Positions 1 to 11,934 of a stretch of 64,000 bases of DNA are shown piece by piece (position 1 is the first letter of the stretch; the number at the start of each line of letters is the position of its first letter). Position numbers and translations under genes: made by a program. Source of the DNA: Phytophthora sp. 'mugwort' (lineage: Eukaryota > Oomycota > Peronosporomycetes > Peronosporales > Peronosporaceae); contig JAUCEF010000018.1 of the NCBI GenBank assembly GCA_033558025.1, positions 248,001 to 312,000 on the forward strand. The letters run 5' to 3'. The notes below the pieces were generated by a model, which was given only the letters and a program-made list of their open reading frames with translations, searched no databases and was not told where the DNA came from.

Positions 1-1240
1 TAATCTGCCTTTATCTTCTGTTTGTGCAGGACTCCATGGACAACTCGTGTTGTTCTGAGATAAGAAGCAATTCAGTGCTGCTAGCGTAAGTTAATATGGA
101 CCGGTATACCGATCGTAAATTGGTGATGCATGAGGGCTTTATTGACAATAAATTATTGTGGACCGCGATCGAGCCCACGGCGACATGGTTGGGCCTCCGG
201 GGGCTTTATTGTGGACCGCGGAAACGAACAAAGGTAGGTACCATGGATCAGCACTCGACACAGTAGCCCTTAAGACCCGCTTGCACGATTTCTACAAACC
301 CTAAATCCGCTGCGGCTCGCACACGAGCCTCCGCTTGCCTAAAAAACGATGCTGGGACTGAGGTTTGCATCTGCGGGCACAGCGCCGATCTTGTCACCCC
401 AAAGTACAATCTTATTATCGCGAGCGTAGCGAACCGCGGAGTCGCCGAAATGGCGCCCAGCCAAGAGAAGAGCGGCTGGACCATTTATGAATGTCCCACT
501 AAAGGTATTCCCTCCTATATCGGGACGGTTCCCACATCCCTACATTTTTCAACACATGGGATGATAAGATAAGACAGGTCACTAATCCGGTAGTACGCGA
601 CATTTGACTGGTATATTTATTTTTAGGGATGCTGTGCCTCCCGCCTTTGCATTTCCTGCCAGCATACAAAAGGCGAAAGGCGCTTAGGGCCCTTGTTCAG
701 GTGGAGAACGCGTTCTGTCCCGAAACAGAAAGACCATCCTGGTTGGTCAAAATTTAACTGGTACAGTGTACCAAGTTGGCAAGTTCGCGTTCCGAACCAC
801 TTGTTCTAGGAACAGCTCCAGACGTGTGCTAGCCAGAGAATAATTGTGCCCTGGACGACATATCTGGTGTCATTATTGCAGTAGTAGTAGGCGCCTGGGT
901 GGGTGCTGTAGTAGTTGCCACAGACAAGCGCGGCCTTTGGCAGCGACCAGGGCCCCCATGACGTTTCCAGCGCGGGTATTCAATGAGGCTCTCCGTACGC
1001 CGGGTAAAGGCTGGTTTCACAAGAAGCTATGCTGAAAGGAAATGCCTTTAGAGACCTCTGTGCAAAATAAATTACCTGTTTAACATTCACGCCGTTTTGA
1101 GCCCAGAGCAATATGCACCGGGCCCGGCAAATTCATTAATAAAGGCGAAACGCCAGTAGGGGGCACAATTTAAAGCATTTGCCGGCGAATAACCTGTTAT
1201 GAATCCCTATTTACATCGCCAACACACTCATAAAGAGTGT
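1..1240. other. No gene recognised
   Basis: Only short overlapping open frames on both strands, none with a recognisable motif. Two overlapping short direct repeats lie at its left end (separate entry). Composition resembles the neighbouring decayed transposon sequence. Confidence 0.6.
134..220. repeat. Short direct repeats
   Basis: TTATTGTGGACCGCG occurs at 153-167 and 206-220, and GGGCTTTATTG at 134-144 and 201-211. The two motifs overlap in the second copy, so this looks like a shuffled local duplication, perhaps from an old LTR or transposon end. Confidence 0.6.
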
Positions 1241-1452
1241 GTGGCAATCTATAGCCTTCGCGATTGGCCTTTATATATCATCCAATAGCGGCCTGCCAGA
1301 TGACGGCGAATAGACATGCCGCGCTGTGCCTAGGGGAGACTGGGCTCGCTGACGGAGACACAACAACCTCACGCTTCGATGTTTGGCGAGCAATTGCGCA
1401 GGCGTCCGGACAGAGATCTGCTCGCACACCACGACCCCTCCCCCCAATCCGC

Positions 1453-1689
1453 TCAGCCTCGAGCCACTTTCCTGTCCTCGCGAGCCGTGTTAGTGATGTA
1501 GGTGAATGCCTTGCTGGTCTTCGTTATATCCCACGCACCGCGGTCGAAGAAGATCCACTGAGCAGATAGGCGGACGTCACCGTTCGTGTGCTGAGCACCA
1601 CCACGGCGGAAGGAATGTAAGGTCAGCGCAGCGGAGGCTCCAGCAGGTTCAGCTTCGCGCTTGAGCATTCTGTTCACGTAAACCTGCAT
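1453..1689 (-). pseudogene. Crypton-type tyrosine recombinase, C-terminal fragment
   Basis: The 78-residue frame carries the C-terminal catalytic part of a tyrosine recombinase: HSFRRGGAQH, giving the H-x-x-R pair, and KAFTYITNT, with the likely nucleophile Tyr. In oomycetes this combination is typical of Crypton DNA transposons. The N-terminal part and box I arginine are not found in one frame upstream (higher coordinates on this strand), so the copy is truncated or frameshifted. It differs from the two other recombinase copies (11,935-13,610 and 40,286-41,993) in the HxxR block, so it is a separate lineage. The family call is from the motif pattern only. Confidence 0.6.
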
Positions 1690-1699
1690 CCCATTTTCA

Positions 1700-4440
1700 T
1701 CCCGCTTGGTGAATCCACCTCCCGGTTTGTTCTTTCCTTAGTCTTGTGTGCTTGTGTCTGTACGCAGCGGCACGGAGATTCCTGGACTCGAGCGTGGGCG
1801 ACAGGACCGACTCCGAAGCGACGGCGGGCATGGTCGACGGCACTACAGCAACTTGAAGCGTTGCCGGCTCAGCTGCCAACAACTCGTAAAGCGCGGCACC
1901 GGTGCCCAGTGAGCTGTCGTACGGGCTGCGTGCCAGGTGGTCGGGCGCTAGGCTTGCATGCTGGTGCGGTTCACGCCGGCGTGGATCAGCACACGAGGCG
2001 TGCCTAACGTCGAAGGGATGTGCTCCCCCGATGATGACTCGAGAGGCTCAGAGAGTGTCCTAGGCCGCGGTCATCGGAAGCCCGGAGCTGGTCCAGGACG
2101 CGTGTCAAAAGCTCAAGGTGGTGAGAAATGGTAAGTGTACGAGAGGGTTGTCAAGCCCCGGGACGGGAGTCATGACAACTGCTCTCGAGGAAAGGAGAGG
2201 CGTCAGCCTTAAAGGAGCAGGGTGGACTTGCCGACCCTCGCAGGAACTAGTCATTAGTATTACATTTCCCTTGTCAACGACACAACTAACAAAGAGTACT
2301 TTTACTTTTGATTAAGCGTTCTTATATCTACTGACGTTCCACACATTCCATAACAACCTTGGCGTACCCGATCCAAGCCAAGAAGAGGTGTGCGACACCG
2401 GTGTCAATCGGGATAACATCTTCAGACGCAATATCGGGCAACTAGTCAAGCAGCGCTGCCCAAGGTGCATCCTGGGTGGTCAGTGCGACCGCGAGCGCGT
2501 GAAAAGGGCACGTCAAGAAGTCCTTCTTGTCAGGGATCAAGGTGAGTCCCTGCTCTCTGATGGCTTGACCCGCAGCAGCTGAATGTAGAATGTGCCGCTC
2601 GTTGATACTGAGACGTGCTGCTTTTGTATGTAGCCTAAGTCCGAAGCGCGCCCAAACAATGCCACGTTAGACACGCAAGCGCAGCGTCTTGGTAGTTATC
2701 ATGTACGCGAGCTGTGCTGTACACATAGTGAACAAGGCCTCTAAGTCCTCCTTTGTACAGGGAGGAGCTCTATTAATCAAGCCACCTTTCTCTCTTTTGA
2801 GGCAATGCCTATCTAATGTCTTGCTTTGCTTTAGCAAGATTAAGTTAGTAGGGACACGCAAGTGCGGGTATATTCATCGAACAACCACAACTCAACATTT
2901 CTATAATACGGCGTTGCCGAATTGCGTGCAATCTTACTTTTGTTCCCTTCGTTAGTGGCGAGATGGTAGCCAAGCGATCCATAATCGCCGCCAACCGCTT
3001 GCCAGAGTTGTCCAAGAGAATGTTAGCCTGGACTTATTTCATGCTACATTCTCTTCCCCCGGCATCCGCTTGAATGCGGCAATTGCTATGGTTCGCGCCT
3101 TCATGGCGTTCATGTGGCTAGGCGGCAGGGCGACCAAGCATTTGATCGACGCCAAGGGAGCCATCTGCCCCTCTCAAGAAGACCTCAGTATTCTACTGCG
3201 CCGAGACCGATCCCGTTACGACCGTGTCGTGGCTCGTGCTCTGGACCCATTCAAAATTGACGCCGACGGTTACGTCTCCATCCCAGGGCCCCTTGAGCAC
3301 CTCAGCTCCTGAATCCCTAGCGCAAAGCTCATCCGCGTTTGACGAACACGGCTCTGGTTCGTATCAAGTTGGACGTCGCGGGCGGCCATCACCCGTACCA
3401 AAGTGGGTCAGCAACCGTTCCAGCGGACCGTAAAAGGCCCTCTTGTCGGACACCATGCTCAACGTGACTCAGTTTGAAAGTCGCCGAAAAGCTCGCCTCA
3501 GGCAACAACATCGCGGAGTACGATGAAAAGGAATTCAAGCCAACCGAGCAAGGTACAGACGATTCCGATTACGACGACGCCTACGGTTTCGCCGCTCTGC
3601 CACCGACACCTCCCACGCAGCTACCGAAACCCCGAGGATTGGCCCACCCCGATCCAGCCGATAACCACCGTCTTGACTCGGGACAATACGGTTGAGAGTA
3701 TAATAGATATTTTAATGGGAAATTTGTCCGTGCAAACACCTTTTTCGATCTTGACCGCCTCGAAGCGAGGTTCCTCGCGGACGACAACATCCCTGGTTAA
3801 TGTGTAGCCCATTGACGTGTATAATGATCGCGCCTTATCCATGGGCCTGCCCATAGTGAGCCAGATCTTGTTGAATTTGTCCGATGCTCCAACGGCGACA
3901 GGAGTAGTCTCCCGATGCCATATCGGCGATGGGTGCACTTCACGGACATGTGTAGTAGCAACTCACCCACGTTGTCCATCTTCACCCCGAGCCCGATCAT
4001 GCCCACCACGAGCGTCAGATTGTCGCCAGGCGAGGCGATCGAAAAATTACTGCCGGGTGTAAAGAATGTGCTTTCGATATCACTGAGGTTCATATTTAGG
4101 CTGCTAGCGGTGTAATCTTGCGGACGCGGGTCCTCCTGTTCCTGGGTATGTCATCCTTATTTACTTAGGACAGGTCTTCGTTGCGAAACTCGCTCACAAC
4201 GATCTTAGCCGAGTCGTGGGTAGCCATCGCTGGATGCAGGCAGACAACCGTCGAACGAAAAAGGACTGGTCGCACATGACCGCTTTGCGCTAGCGCGTTA
4301 ATAGTATTTAATTCACGTGCATGTGCTGCGCGCACTGACTAAAATGGATGGAGAGCAAAAGTGATCCAGCTTTGATTGGAGTCACGTCAACATAGCAACA
4401 ACCGCCATCGACATATTTCGCTGTCACTATAGGCACCTTG
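1700..4440. other. No gene recognised
   Basis: Many short frames without a known domain. The minus-strand frames at 3,621-3,938 and 3,797-4,093 and the plus-strand frames at 3,070-3,312 and 3,474-3,695 have protein-like composition and could be remnants of one decayed ORF. I recognise no family. Confidence 0.5.
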
Positions 4441-4452
4441 GTCCACCTTAAA

Positions 4453-4960
4453 TTAATAAAAGCCTATATTTTGAGATACGACAGGTCCATCTCCGACGCT
4501 CGGACGATTATCGCGTCGACGGAAACCTTTGTCGTAGGTGCACTGGTCGTCATCCGAGTTCAAGTCGTGGCCATATACCGCAGCAAAGCAAACGCCCATC
4601 TGGCGGTAACAGTTCTGGATAGTCTTCTTGCCTGCAAGCTCTGCCAATATCATCAGAGAAAGAGAGATCCAACGCGTCACATAGCTCGCCGTACAACTCG
4701 CGAGATCTCATCGCAATCAATGCACGTGACAAGCAGGCATTCATCGGCTCTTGCTTTTGTATCCACTTCCATATTTTTCTCTAGCCGCAAGGAGACAGTT
4801 CAGCTGCTTGCGCCATTTGTCATCTCGGTAACCCTCGGTGGAGAAGGCAGCCGCCTTCGGCAAAATATCGCAGATCGTCGTGCGAGTTGGTGGGCGGGGA
4901 AGCGTAAGCGCGGTCTTTGCTCAGTCTGGGAGCCGCCCTGTGGTGGCCTGGACATCGCAG
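4453..4960 (-). pseudogene. Pogo/Tigger-like transposase N-terminal fragment
   Basis: Reading the minus strand, a frame gives LPRPPTRTTICDILPK, then after a frameshift a stretch with WKWIQKQEPMNACLSRALI and RELYGEL. This order (helix-turn-helix ending in T-x-x-x-I-L, then a W-rich CENP-B-type helix segment with x-L-S-x-A-x-I) resembles the DNA-binding half of pogo/Tigger transposases. No DDE catalytic domain follows. At least one frameshift separates the halves, so it is a dead fragment. The 186-residue plus-strand frame over the same bases shows no motif and is treated as a shadow. Assignment is tentative. Confidence 0.4.
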
Positions 4961-5972
4961 GACTTGGCAATGATCAACAGTTTCTGCCCGATGGTTAACT
5001 AACGCCGCATTCGATGCGTATGTGTGGTGAATGTGTGGGGTCCTCGGTTGTTTGGGAAATGGTTCGCTGGTTCACTTCCCGCATGTTTGGTTTAAATTTC
5101 GTTTTCCTTTATCAAGCCGATAAATTCATAACGCAACGTATTTGCGAGCGTATGGGAGGGGGTGGTGCTGGATCTGCAGGACATTAGTCGCCGCTGTAAA
5201 TCAATATAATCAGTATGTGACATCTCCTATCTGACACAAGTGTCTAAAATATGCTCTCACAACTTCCGCTGGTGAGCTGTTTTTTCTCTCGATTTCATGT
5301 GAGCGGAGCCTTTGGAGCCATCCGAGGCCGGATTCGGAGTCTCCTCATCGGCATGGTTTCTGGTGGGGCTCTGGGTTCGTTGGTCACGGACCGCTTGCGC
5401 ATCAGAGTACAAATTAAAAAAAAATGAGGAACCTAACTCAAATCGAATTAAGTCTTAGAGTATTAGTTTTAAAGGTTGCTAGCTTCAACGTACTTGATGA
5501 TGGGCTAGTCATATGCCCCAGCTTGGCAGAGGCACGTTTAGTTGATAGTTAACGATTTGTTCCCAGGGATTGGCCGGCTTTAGGCCACGTATGGGTAGAG
5601 ACTGAAGTTGTAGCTGCTCTAGTATGCGGCATGGATGTACATGCCTTCCTGTAGACCGACGGCTTAGGCATCGCTCATAGCTACTTTTTCCATCTCTCTG
5701 TCAATCCGCCCGCGTTCTCAGCATCATCGACGTCGCTTCGACGTACCTGTGTGCCTTGCGCGATTGGTCTGGAGCTCAACCTCGGAGACCATGCCAACGT
5801 TCGCGCAGGTTGCCCGGATGATCGTTGGTGGCAATCTGGATTTTCTGTGCGTAACCAAGGCCATTTAACATCACAACATCACACAGTATCCTCAGCGGTG
5901 AAGCATAACTCTCACGAAGCGGTGGAGACTACTGGGTAGGCATCGACTGATGTCCCGTGGTGGCGTCGTGAC

Positions 5973-6046
5973 TTCAGGCAGTCATGGGTGTCTGAAGTTC
6001 AGGCAGCGGTGGTACCTGACGCTCAGGCAGCGGAAGTGCGACGTAC
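5973..6046. repeat. Degenerate 24-25 bp tandem repeat, 3 units
   Basis: Units begin with TTCAGGCAG at 5,973, TTCAGGCAGCGG at 5,998 and CTCAGGCAGCGG at 6,022, giving periods of 25 and 24 bp. Only the first 9-12 bases of each unit are well conserved. Confidence 0.55.
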
Positions 6047-6570
6047 CCAACGGCTGTTGGGCGTCTATACAACGCTAATGGCGGACACTAACGGACAAAT
6101 TAAAGTCTAAGCAACAGGGGTGCCTGGTGTCCACACCGAACGTCTCCATCGGAGTTCTCGTCTCGTCGGTGCAGTTACTATGGCTCAATTTCCAATGCAT
6201 CTTTACGGCTAACGCCCTGCAAAGCGGTGAATTCATCGCCGCAGGCAAGCACCAGAGGTAAATGGAAGGTGGCGTACACCAAAGATCGAATGACGACTGC
6301 AGCTGCCGAGACCTTGAATCGCGTACAATGGAGAACACGAAAGCACGGTCGCCCCCGCGCACATGGGCGCCACGTGATAGACTGCTGTAGGACCGTTTCG
6401 GGGAAGCTCTTAAGGTGGTAGGCTAATAGGATGAAGCCGCCCGGAAAGCAAGACTCATTCTAGTTTGTTTTCGAGCTGACCCCAGCGTCGCTGGTGCAAA
6501 TCAAGTAGGAACATGCATGTTCCTTGTACTGTAGCAAGTTCTAGCATTGGTGGGCGAGCCAGCAGAAGTT

Positions 6571-6598
6571 CAAGAAATACATATCGATGTATTTCTTG
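6571..6598. repeat. Perfect 12-bp inverted repeat
   Basis: CAAGAAATACAT is followed by ATCG and then ATGTATTTCTTG, its exact reverse complement. A 12-bp stem with a 4-base loop is unlikely by chance in 64 kb. It may be the core of a small transposon end or a transcript hairpin; no ORF is attached. Confidence 0.75.
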
Positions 6599-7301
6599 CA
6601 CGCTCAAAAGAGCTGCGGCAGGATTTATGTTCCGTGGCGTGTCTTCCGAGCCTTTATTATACAGTTACATCTAGCTGGTTCACGGCTTTCAATGGCGGAT
6701 ATTGAGTATAATGTCACCGCATAGGGCACCGTGGTGTCGCTGATATCGAAGGGTTGCATGTAGAGGATGACATCAACTTGGTTGTTGCCAGCAACACGAT
6801 GGCTATTGGTCATGCGTTTCTTCTCGAGGTTCGCGGTGCTCAGAAGGCCGTTCCTGGCACACTGCCACCCAATGAATATGCAAAGCAGAAATTTGCAAAT
6901 AATTGAACCAATGATCTATTAAAACAATTAATCTATAAGGTCAACCTTGCGAACTAACATTGCTCCGTCAATCCACCTATCATAGGAGGCCAAACGGCGC
7001 TACGTTATTGTCGCGGAAACCTCTGGTGAAGATAATACCATATGGATACGGTGAGTAAACTCTGCATAAATGAACATCCTCACGCGATCGTATGACTTTT
7101 GAAACAGAAATAAAGTTTGCATTACAATGAGCATGCTATATTGCTGTTTTGCTGTATTTAAATATTTATTGTTCCTAGTTCATGCTTAGCTTGCGTCGCA
7201 GTTCGCTAAACTGATGTTTGTATCTAGTATCTTATTAAGATGTCTGCTACCATGTTTTCGTGTTGCAGATACGACGTTGAATTCGTGTCGTTCAACTTTT
7301 C

Positions 7302-7500
7302 TTGCACGAAGTGACCACAGACCATGGGCTGCTGCTTGGTGGGTCAAAGATGATGGAGCGTAGCAATCTAGCAGACCACCAAACCGCCTACACAGACTCG
7401 GACTATGCAAGCTGCCCAGACACTAGACGCTCCGTAGACGGCTACATCGCTATGATTGTCGAAAAGCCAGATCTCATGACAGTCGAGGAAAATCCACACG
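7302..7500 (+). pseudogene. Copia RNase H fragment (plus strand)
   Basis: The frame contains TDHGLLLGG, then AYTDSDYASCPDTRRSVDGY. This is the characteristic copia (Ty1) RNase H signature, with the D-A/S-D-x-A-x-x-x-D-T-R-R-S block. Only about 60 residues remain. The fragment is on the plus strand, whereas the adjacent copia reverse transcriptase and integrase (7,503-8,707) are on the minus strand, so this piece does not belong co-linearly with them. The junction is at about 7,500. It is non-functional because no RT precedes it on the same strand. Confidence 0.7.
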
Positions 7501-7502
7501 GC

Positions 7503-8110
7503 GGTGTTCTCGACCTTTAGGCTGGGCCATCTCGATTTCTTCCTTAAGAAAACCGTTGAAGAATACTGGTTGACGTCCATTTGATTGATTCCAATGTCGA
7601 GAAGAGCGGCTATTGTCAGCAGGAGGCGTAAGACTTCCATGCGAATAACCAGAGAGAATATCTCATTGTAGTCAATGCCATACTGCTGTAGGAAACCTTT
7701 GATGACCAGACGCGCTTTGAAACGATTTATATCACCGATGCCAATGTACTTAGCAACAAAGTATTCATATGTTTTGGAGAACCCAGCGGCCTCCTTTGGG
7801 CAGAGGGGCAAGAGCCCACGTTTCGTTTACCATGAGAGATTTGTATTCAGACTTAACTGATTCCCGTCATTGACTGGCGTGCGAGGAGCCCATAGCTGCC
7901 CTTGTATGTATTTGGTTCGGGTACTATCTGTTTGGCAAGTAGACTGAGTACTAAGGATATGCGCTCGTCTGGTTCCTGGACGCCTTCCATTGAAGTGAAC
8001 TCGCTAAGCTTGATTTCGGCCTCGTAACGGGGGCGTTTAGTATGGGGTTTCAGGGATGTTGAGAGCGTCCTCGTTACAAACGAATAGGCAGTACCGAAAA
8101 ATTGCCTCAC
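7503..8110 (-). pseudogene. Copia reverse transcriptase N-terminal part plus linker
   Basis: Minus-strand frames give NRFKARLVIKGF, YGIDYNEIFSLVIRMEVLRL and INQMDV, the conserved start of the copia RVT_2 reverse transcriptase. A frameshift follows, and a second frame restores FFNGFLKKEIEMAQPKG, the next conserved block. A separate frame at 7,853-8,110 ends with EPNTYK, matching the integrase-RT linker. The catalytic YVDD block is absent because the element stops at the 7,500 junction. The order integrase, linker, RT runs from high to low coordinate, as expected for one minus-strand element. Confidence 0.7.
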
Positions 8111-8327
8111 TAAGTGGCGGAAATCTCGTTCGACGAGTTGAATCTGAGACGACGGCGGTGATACGGACTGATCGTCGTTTGGTCCGACCTGCGGGATGCT
8201 TGCTGTTGGAGGCGTAGGTACGGAATGTTCATTGGTCGCAGACGGGGCTGCTACGCCACCATGTGGTCGATGTGTTGGTAATGGTAACGGATTAGATGTG
8301 ACATCGATGCTCTAACAGGGCTGGGTA

Positions 8328-8707
8328 TTAGGTTTCGTGAAAGGTAACGTTCCGATTGTAAACAGTGTTATAGATTTTCACGTCCATAAAGCGATAGCCT
8401 TGCGTGTGGTCAGGGATACTTAAGTATATGCAGAGCCGGGATCGCGCATCCAGTTTATCGCTATAGATGGCATTAGCCGTGAACATACTCAGCACAACCA
8501 AACACTTTGAAGTATTGTACGCATGGGGCGCGGTTGTGCAAACTTCATTGGATGTGCATTTCGATGAGTGTACACTAGGCGCCATGTTGAGTAGATTGGT
8601 AACGTGCGAGACGAATTCCACCAAAGGTTGTTTGGGTAGCTTCGCATCAAGTAGAAGAGCCCGGACGCGCTTCCTGCTTGTGCGAATGCGATGTTCTGCA
8701 ACGCCAT
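8328..8707 (-). pseudogene. Copia integrase C-terminal fragment
   Basis: The frame at 8,328-8,624 reads SDKLDARSRLCIYLSIPD, then TQGYRFMDVKIYN and RNVTFHE. This is the copia integrase C-terminal block, normally a K-L-D-x-K-x-x-x-C-x-F-L-G-Y pattern. The overlapping frame at 8,489-8,707 carries the preceding piece, so there is a frameshift. Zinc-binding and DDE core residues are not visible upstream. It belongs to the same minus-strand element as the RT fragment just below it. Confidence 0.65.
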
Positions 8708-8709
8708 TT

Positions 8710-10041
8710 GGCTATGGTGTATAGGTCGGTAAACTGTGCGTGTGCCTCATACTTGGTAAAGATGACACGTCCAAGTTTCTCGTATCATTTTGCCGTATGC
8801 GACTCCATTCGTCAATGAAGACAACAAACTATCATCGGCCGCTAATTAGAGACGGGAGGTGGGCCACAAATATCTGTGTGTACCTTCTGTATGGGGGCAG
8901 TGCCACCTTCAAAACGTCTACGAGATGAAAAAATCAGCGCGGTGTGAATTCACGTATGCACTTGCAGAGCAAAAAAAATATTTTTCTGGGTGAGCTACAG
9001 CTTGAACATTGAGTCCCTGGAGCACCTGGTCTTTAGACATTGCGTGCAACACACGAATATTAGGATAAGCAAGTTGTTTGTCAATTGCCAAAACAAAAAT
9101 GACCGTTGCTAGGTCACTAGAAGAAGCGTGATGTCATCTAGGGCATCGTCCATTTCGCTCGCGTTGAACAGTTCGACTTCCTTGTCATCTCGACCTCATT
9201 TCTCTAGGAACGACGTGCCATAAACATCGCACCACGTGGTAGGCTTACTTGTATTAGCCATGTGGGCTTCTGGCTTGTTCGGCGACGCGACGAACTGGTA
9301 TAGATTCGCCTTGGCGGATTTCTCCGCCTTGCTGTTGAAGCCATGGTCGGTTTGGATCGCTCAAATCGTACGCCGAATATGAACCGGTAGTCATGCTCCA
9401 TAGCGGCTAGGGTTGAGAGCGGTAGTCATGCTCCACAGCGGCTCGGACTGAGAGTTGTACTGAAGTTGCGGTTTGTATAGTCTTGCAGCTGACATACTCT
9501 TGTATGCAGTAGCCAAATATTCTGTGTCGGAGTGCGGCTACCCATTCATTTGAGTATTACATTTTAGAGTCATCAGCATCGTGTGGCTTCACTATAAGGT
9601 TGTAGAGGACACGGTGCCTGAGGTTGCTCTATGAAGAACTCTAACCTCGATATGACAAAAATCAGGATTTGATTGGATCAACATGACAAAGGAAAGTTGA
9701 TTAGCTGAAATTACGCGCTCTACCATTCTAGTGGTTAATGCATAAATTCGATGTTTGCTATGGGGCATGAATCAACAGCCGAGTTTTTCGTTGCCGGCTT
9801 TTAGTCGGTGTCTGTAAGTGGTTTAATAAATGGGTTTCGTACCATATTAATATCACGTATCGTGGAAGCGGCTTTATAAGCGCTACGCATGCGCACAAGT
9901 CATCGCGTGCTCAATTATGGTAGTCGTCGGGAACATCTTGTGTAGTGCGAAGACCAGTTGATGTATTAATATGCGCTATATGTAGTAGTACTGTACAGGT
10001 TACTTTAATCTGACTGACCTGTTAATATGGGCGATTTGACA
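8710..10041. other. No gene recognised
   Basis: This is the expected position of the gag/protease end of the minus-strand copia element. A basic 65-residue frame at 9,204-9,401 may be a gag remnant, but no zinc knuckle (CCHC) can be read. The rest is AT-rich without signals. Confidence 0.45.
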
Positions 10042-11300
10042 CTAGTGGACGCCCAATAAGGCCTGGCTCTGCCAATCAAACCTATATTTGTTACACATCA
10101 TCGGCCGGTTTGACATTTCCTTCATATTTGCATTACATGTAGTTATCCAGTGGGGTTTAAGAACAACCGCAAATCCCTCGCAGGTTTCCATTACATGAAA
10201 ATTTTCAAGCAAACGCTGCGTTGCCATCTCCTTTTCGAATAGGACACCTTCGATATGAGGGTCCTCGTCGATAACGACAGTCTTCCTCTGGGTGTACTCC
10301 CACAGACGAGTAGAACGCACGAGCCTTGTCCATCACGGCCCCTGTGCTGAGCCAAACCTTCCGGTAGCTGTGCTTTTCCGCCCAGTTTTCAAGCTCCTTA
10401 ATCAGCAGGCGACCAAAACCATGGCGTCGATAGTCCGCCTTGACAGACGTGCGGTGTCGGGGCGGCTATGCACTTGCAGTGCGGCGGAGGAAGCAGGTAG
10501 GCTTGGACTTGTGGAGAACGACGCACGACAGTTTGTCGATTGCAACTAAGATAGCATCAAATCCTTCCGACACCAGCAATTCAGTGATGAAGTCCATCGA
10601 AACAACTTCCCAGCATTCCTTAGGAATTGGTATTGGCATCAGAAGACCTTTCTTCTTCTGACTGCTGAACTTCCATCTCGCGCAGGTCTTACAGGTACGG
10701 ACATACTCTCAAGCGTCACGATCCATAGTCGGCCACCAATACCATTGCGACAGCTTCAAGTAGGTACGACGGCTACCCTGATGCGCTGACGGGCTGACAT
10801 CATGGAACTCAATGATGCCATTCGTACGTAGACCTTTGCGCTTCGGAACACACAAACGGTAGACAGTATCTCTCTTTGTATTCTTAACAAAGAGTAAACC
10901 GTTGTGTTTCACAAACTTTTCCATGTGGGTAACCTGCGTCCATTGTTGCTTGAAGTCTTGATCCGACATGTGCCCGAGTTGAAACTCTTTCTTCTGGTCA
11001 GCGGACAAGTGCAGAGTTACATAATGGAAATCGACGCTGTTGACTTGCTCTTGCGGTACACCAATCGGACGACTCTCCCCCCGTAAGTCGACATCGTCGA
11101 GAATGGGATGGGAGGCTTCGACCGACATATGACGTAACACCGATGATTTGAATTATCTGCTCCTGCGTATACACTACGTGTTGGTTACTGAAGTCATCAC
11201 AATCATGACCAGCGTAAGTAACATTGGGTAATGGAGCTGGTTTAGCTTCTAGCTCGTCCGAATCTGCCATCGTAGGTCGCGATAACGCGTCGACGACCAC
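10042..11300 (-). pseudogene. Ty3/gypsy pol remnant: RNase H end and integrase
   Basis: From high to low coordinate the minus strand gives VVDALSRP, the conserved end of a gypsy RNase H. Next comes the H2C2 zinc-binding segment of the integrase (frame 10,709-11,140), with FHDVSPSAHQGSRRTYLKL and QWYWWPTMDRD. A different frame (about 10,430-10,670) then gives ECWEVVSMDFITELLVSEG and FDAILVAIDKLS, the integrase core containing the first catalytic Asp. The end (10,042-10,320) resembles the region after the catalytic core. Several frameshifts interrupt it. No flanking LTR pair could be recognised. Confidence 0.75.
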
Positions 11301-11309
11301 ATTAACTTT

Positions 11310-11930
11310 ACCACGGACGTGATGTAACGTAACGTAAAGTCGGAGAAGTGCGCTAAGAAGCGAGTGAAATTAGTGTACTTGCGTCCGGGTCATATCCAGA
11401 CATATGTGTAGCAATGCGGTCACCTAGAACAGATCAGTTTGGGGCGATAAAAGCTGGGACGGCCAAAATTGCACTTGTTCACACTTAAATCGAGCTACTT
11501 TAAGATTAATTGTACACCAACCAAAATCGATTTGTCTTATTCTGATAAAGTTTCTTCGAAAATTGATATCGTACTTAAGTAATTCGAGCAACACAGCACC
11601 GTATAAGAGATCTTATGTTTTCTACAGCAGGAACGTTGCATCCGTGTATTTGTGAAGAGCGAGTAAAAAGCGCAAGCAGAAGACTTCTGTAAGCAGTGCT
11701 CCACAGGTACAACTGATCCTGATTGGATAATATTAAAAAAATATTAGTGATTAAGGGTTAAAAGTACACACTGGAGTGACTCTGATTCCAGAACCAGCGA
11801 CCGAAAGACCCCCCCCCCGGTGCGCCAAATACGCATATTATATTTGTACATACTACTTCCTGATCTGATAAGCTCATACCCACCTGTTACCCAGGATATG
11901 GAACTACCAGATCACCCACTGTACTCTTAG
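11310..11930. other. No gene recognised
   Basis: AT-rich spacer between the gypsy remnant and the Crypton copy. It has a run of nine C at about 11,810-11,818 and no coding signal. Confidence 0.5.
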
Positions 11931-11934
11931 GCAC

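Larger units (their letters stand above)
5000..7180. other. No gene recognised
   Basis: No recognisable coding sequence. The stretch contains a degenerate three-unit minisatellite (5,973-6,046) and a perfect 12-bp inverted repeat (6,571-6,598), listed separately. Confidence 0.55.

Noticed and set aside
4438..4998. 186-residue plus-strand ORF
   Set aside because: No motif is seen, and the minus strand over the same bases shows pogo-like transposase pieces, so the length is probably accidental.
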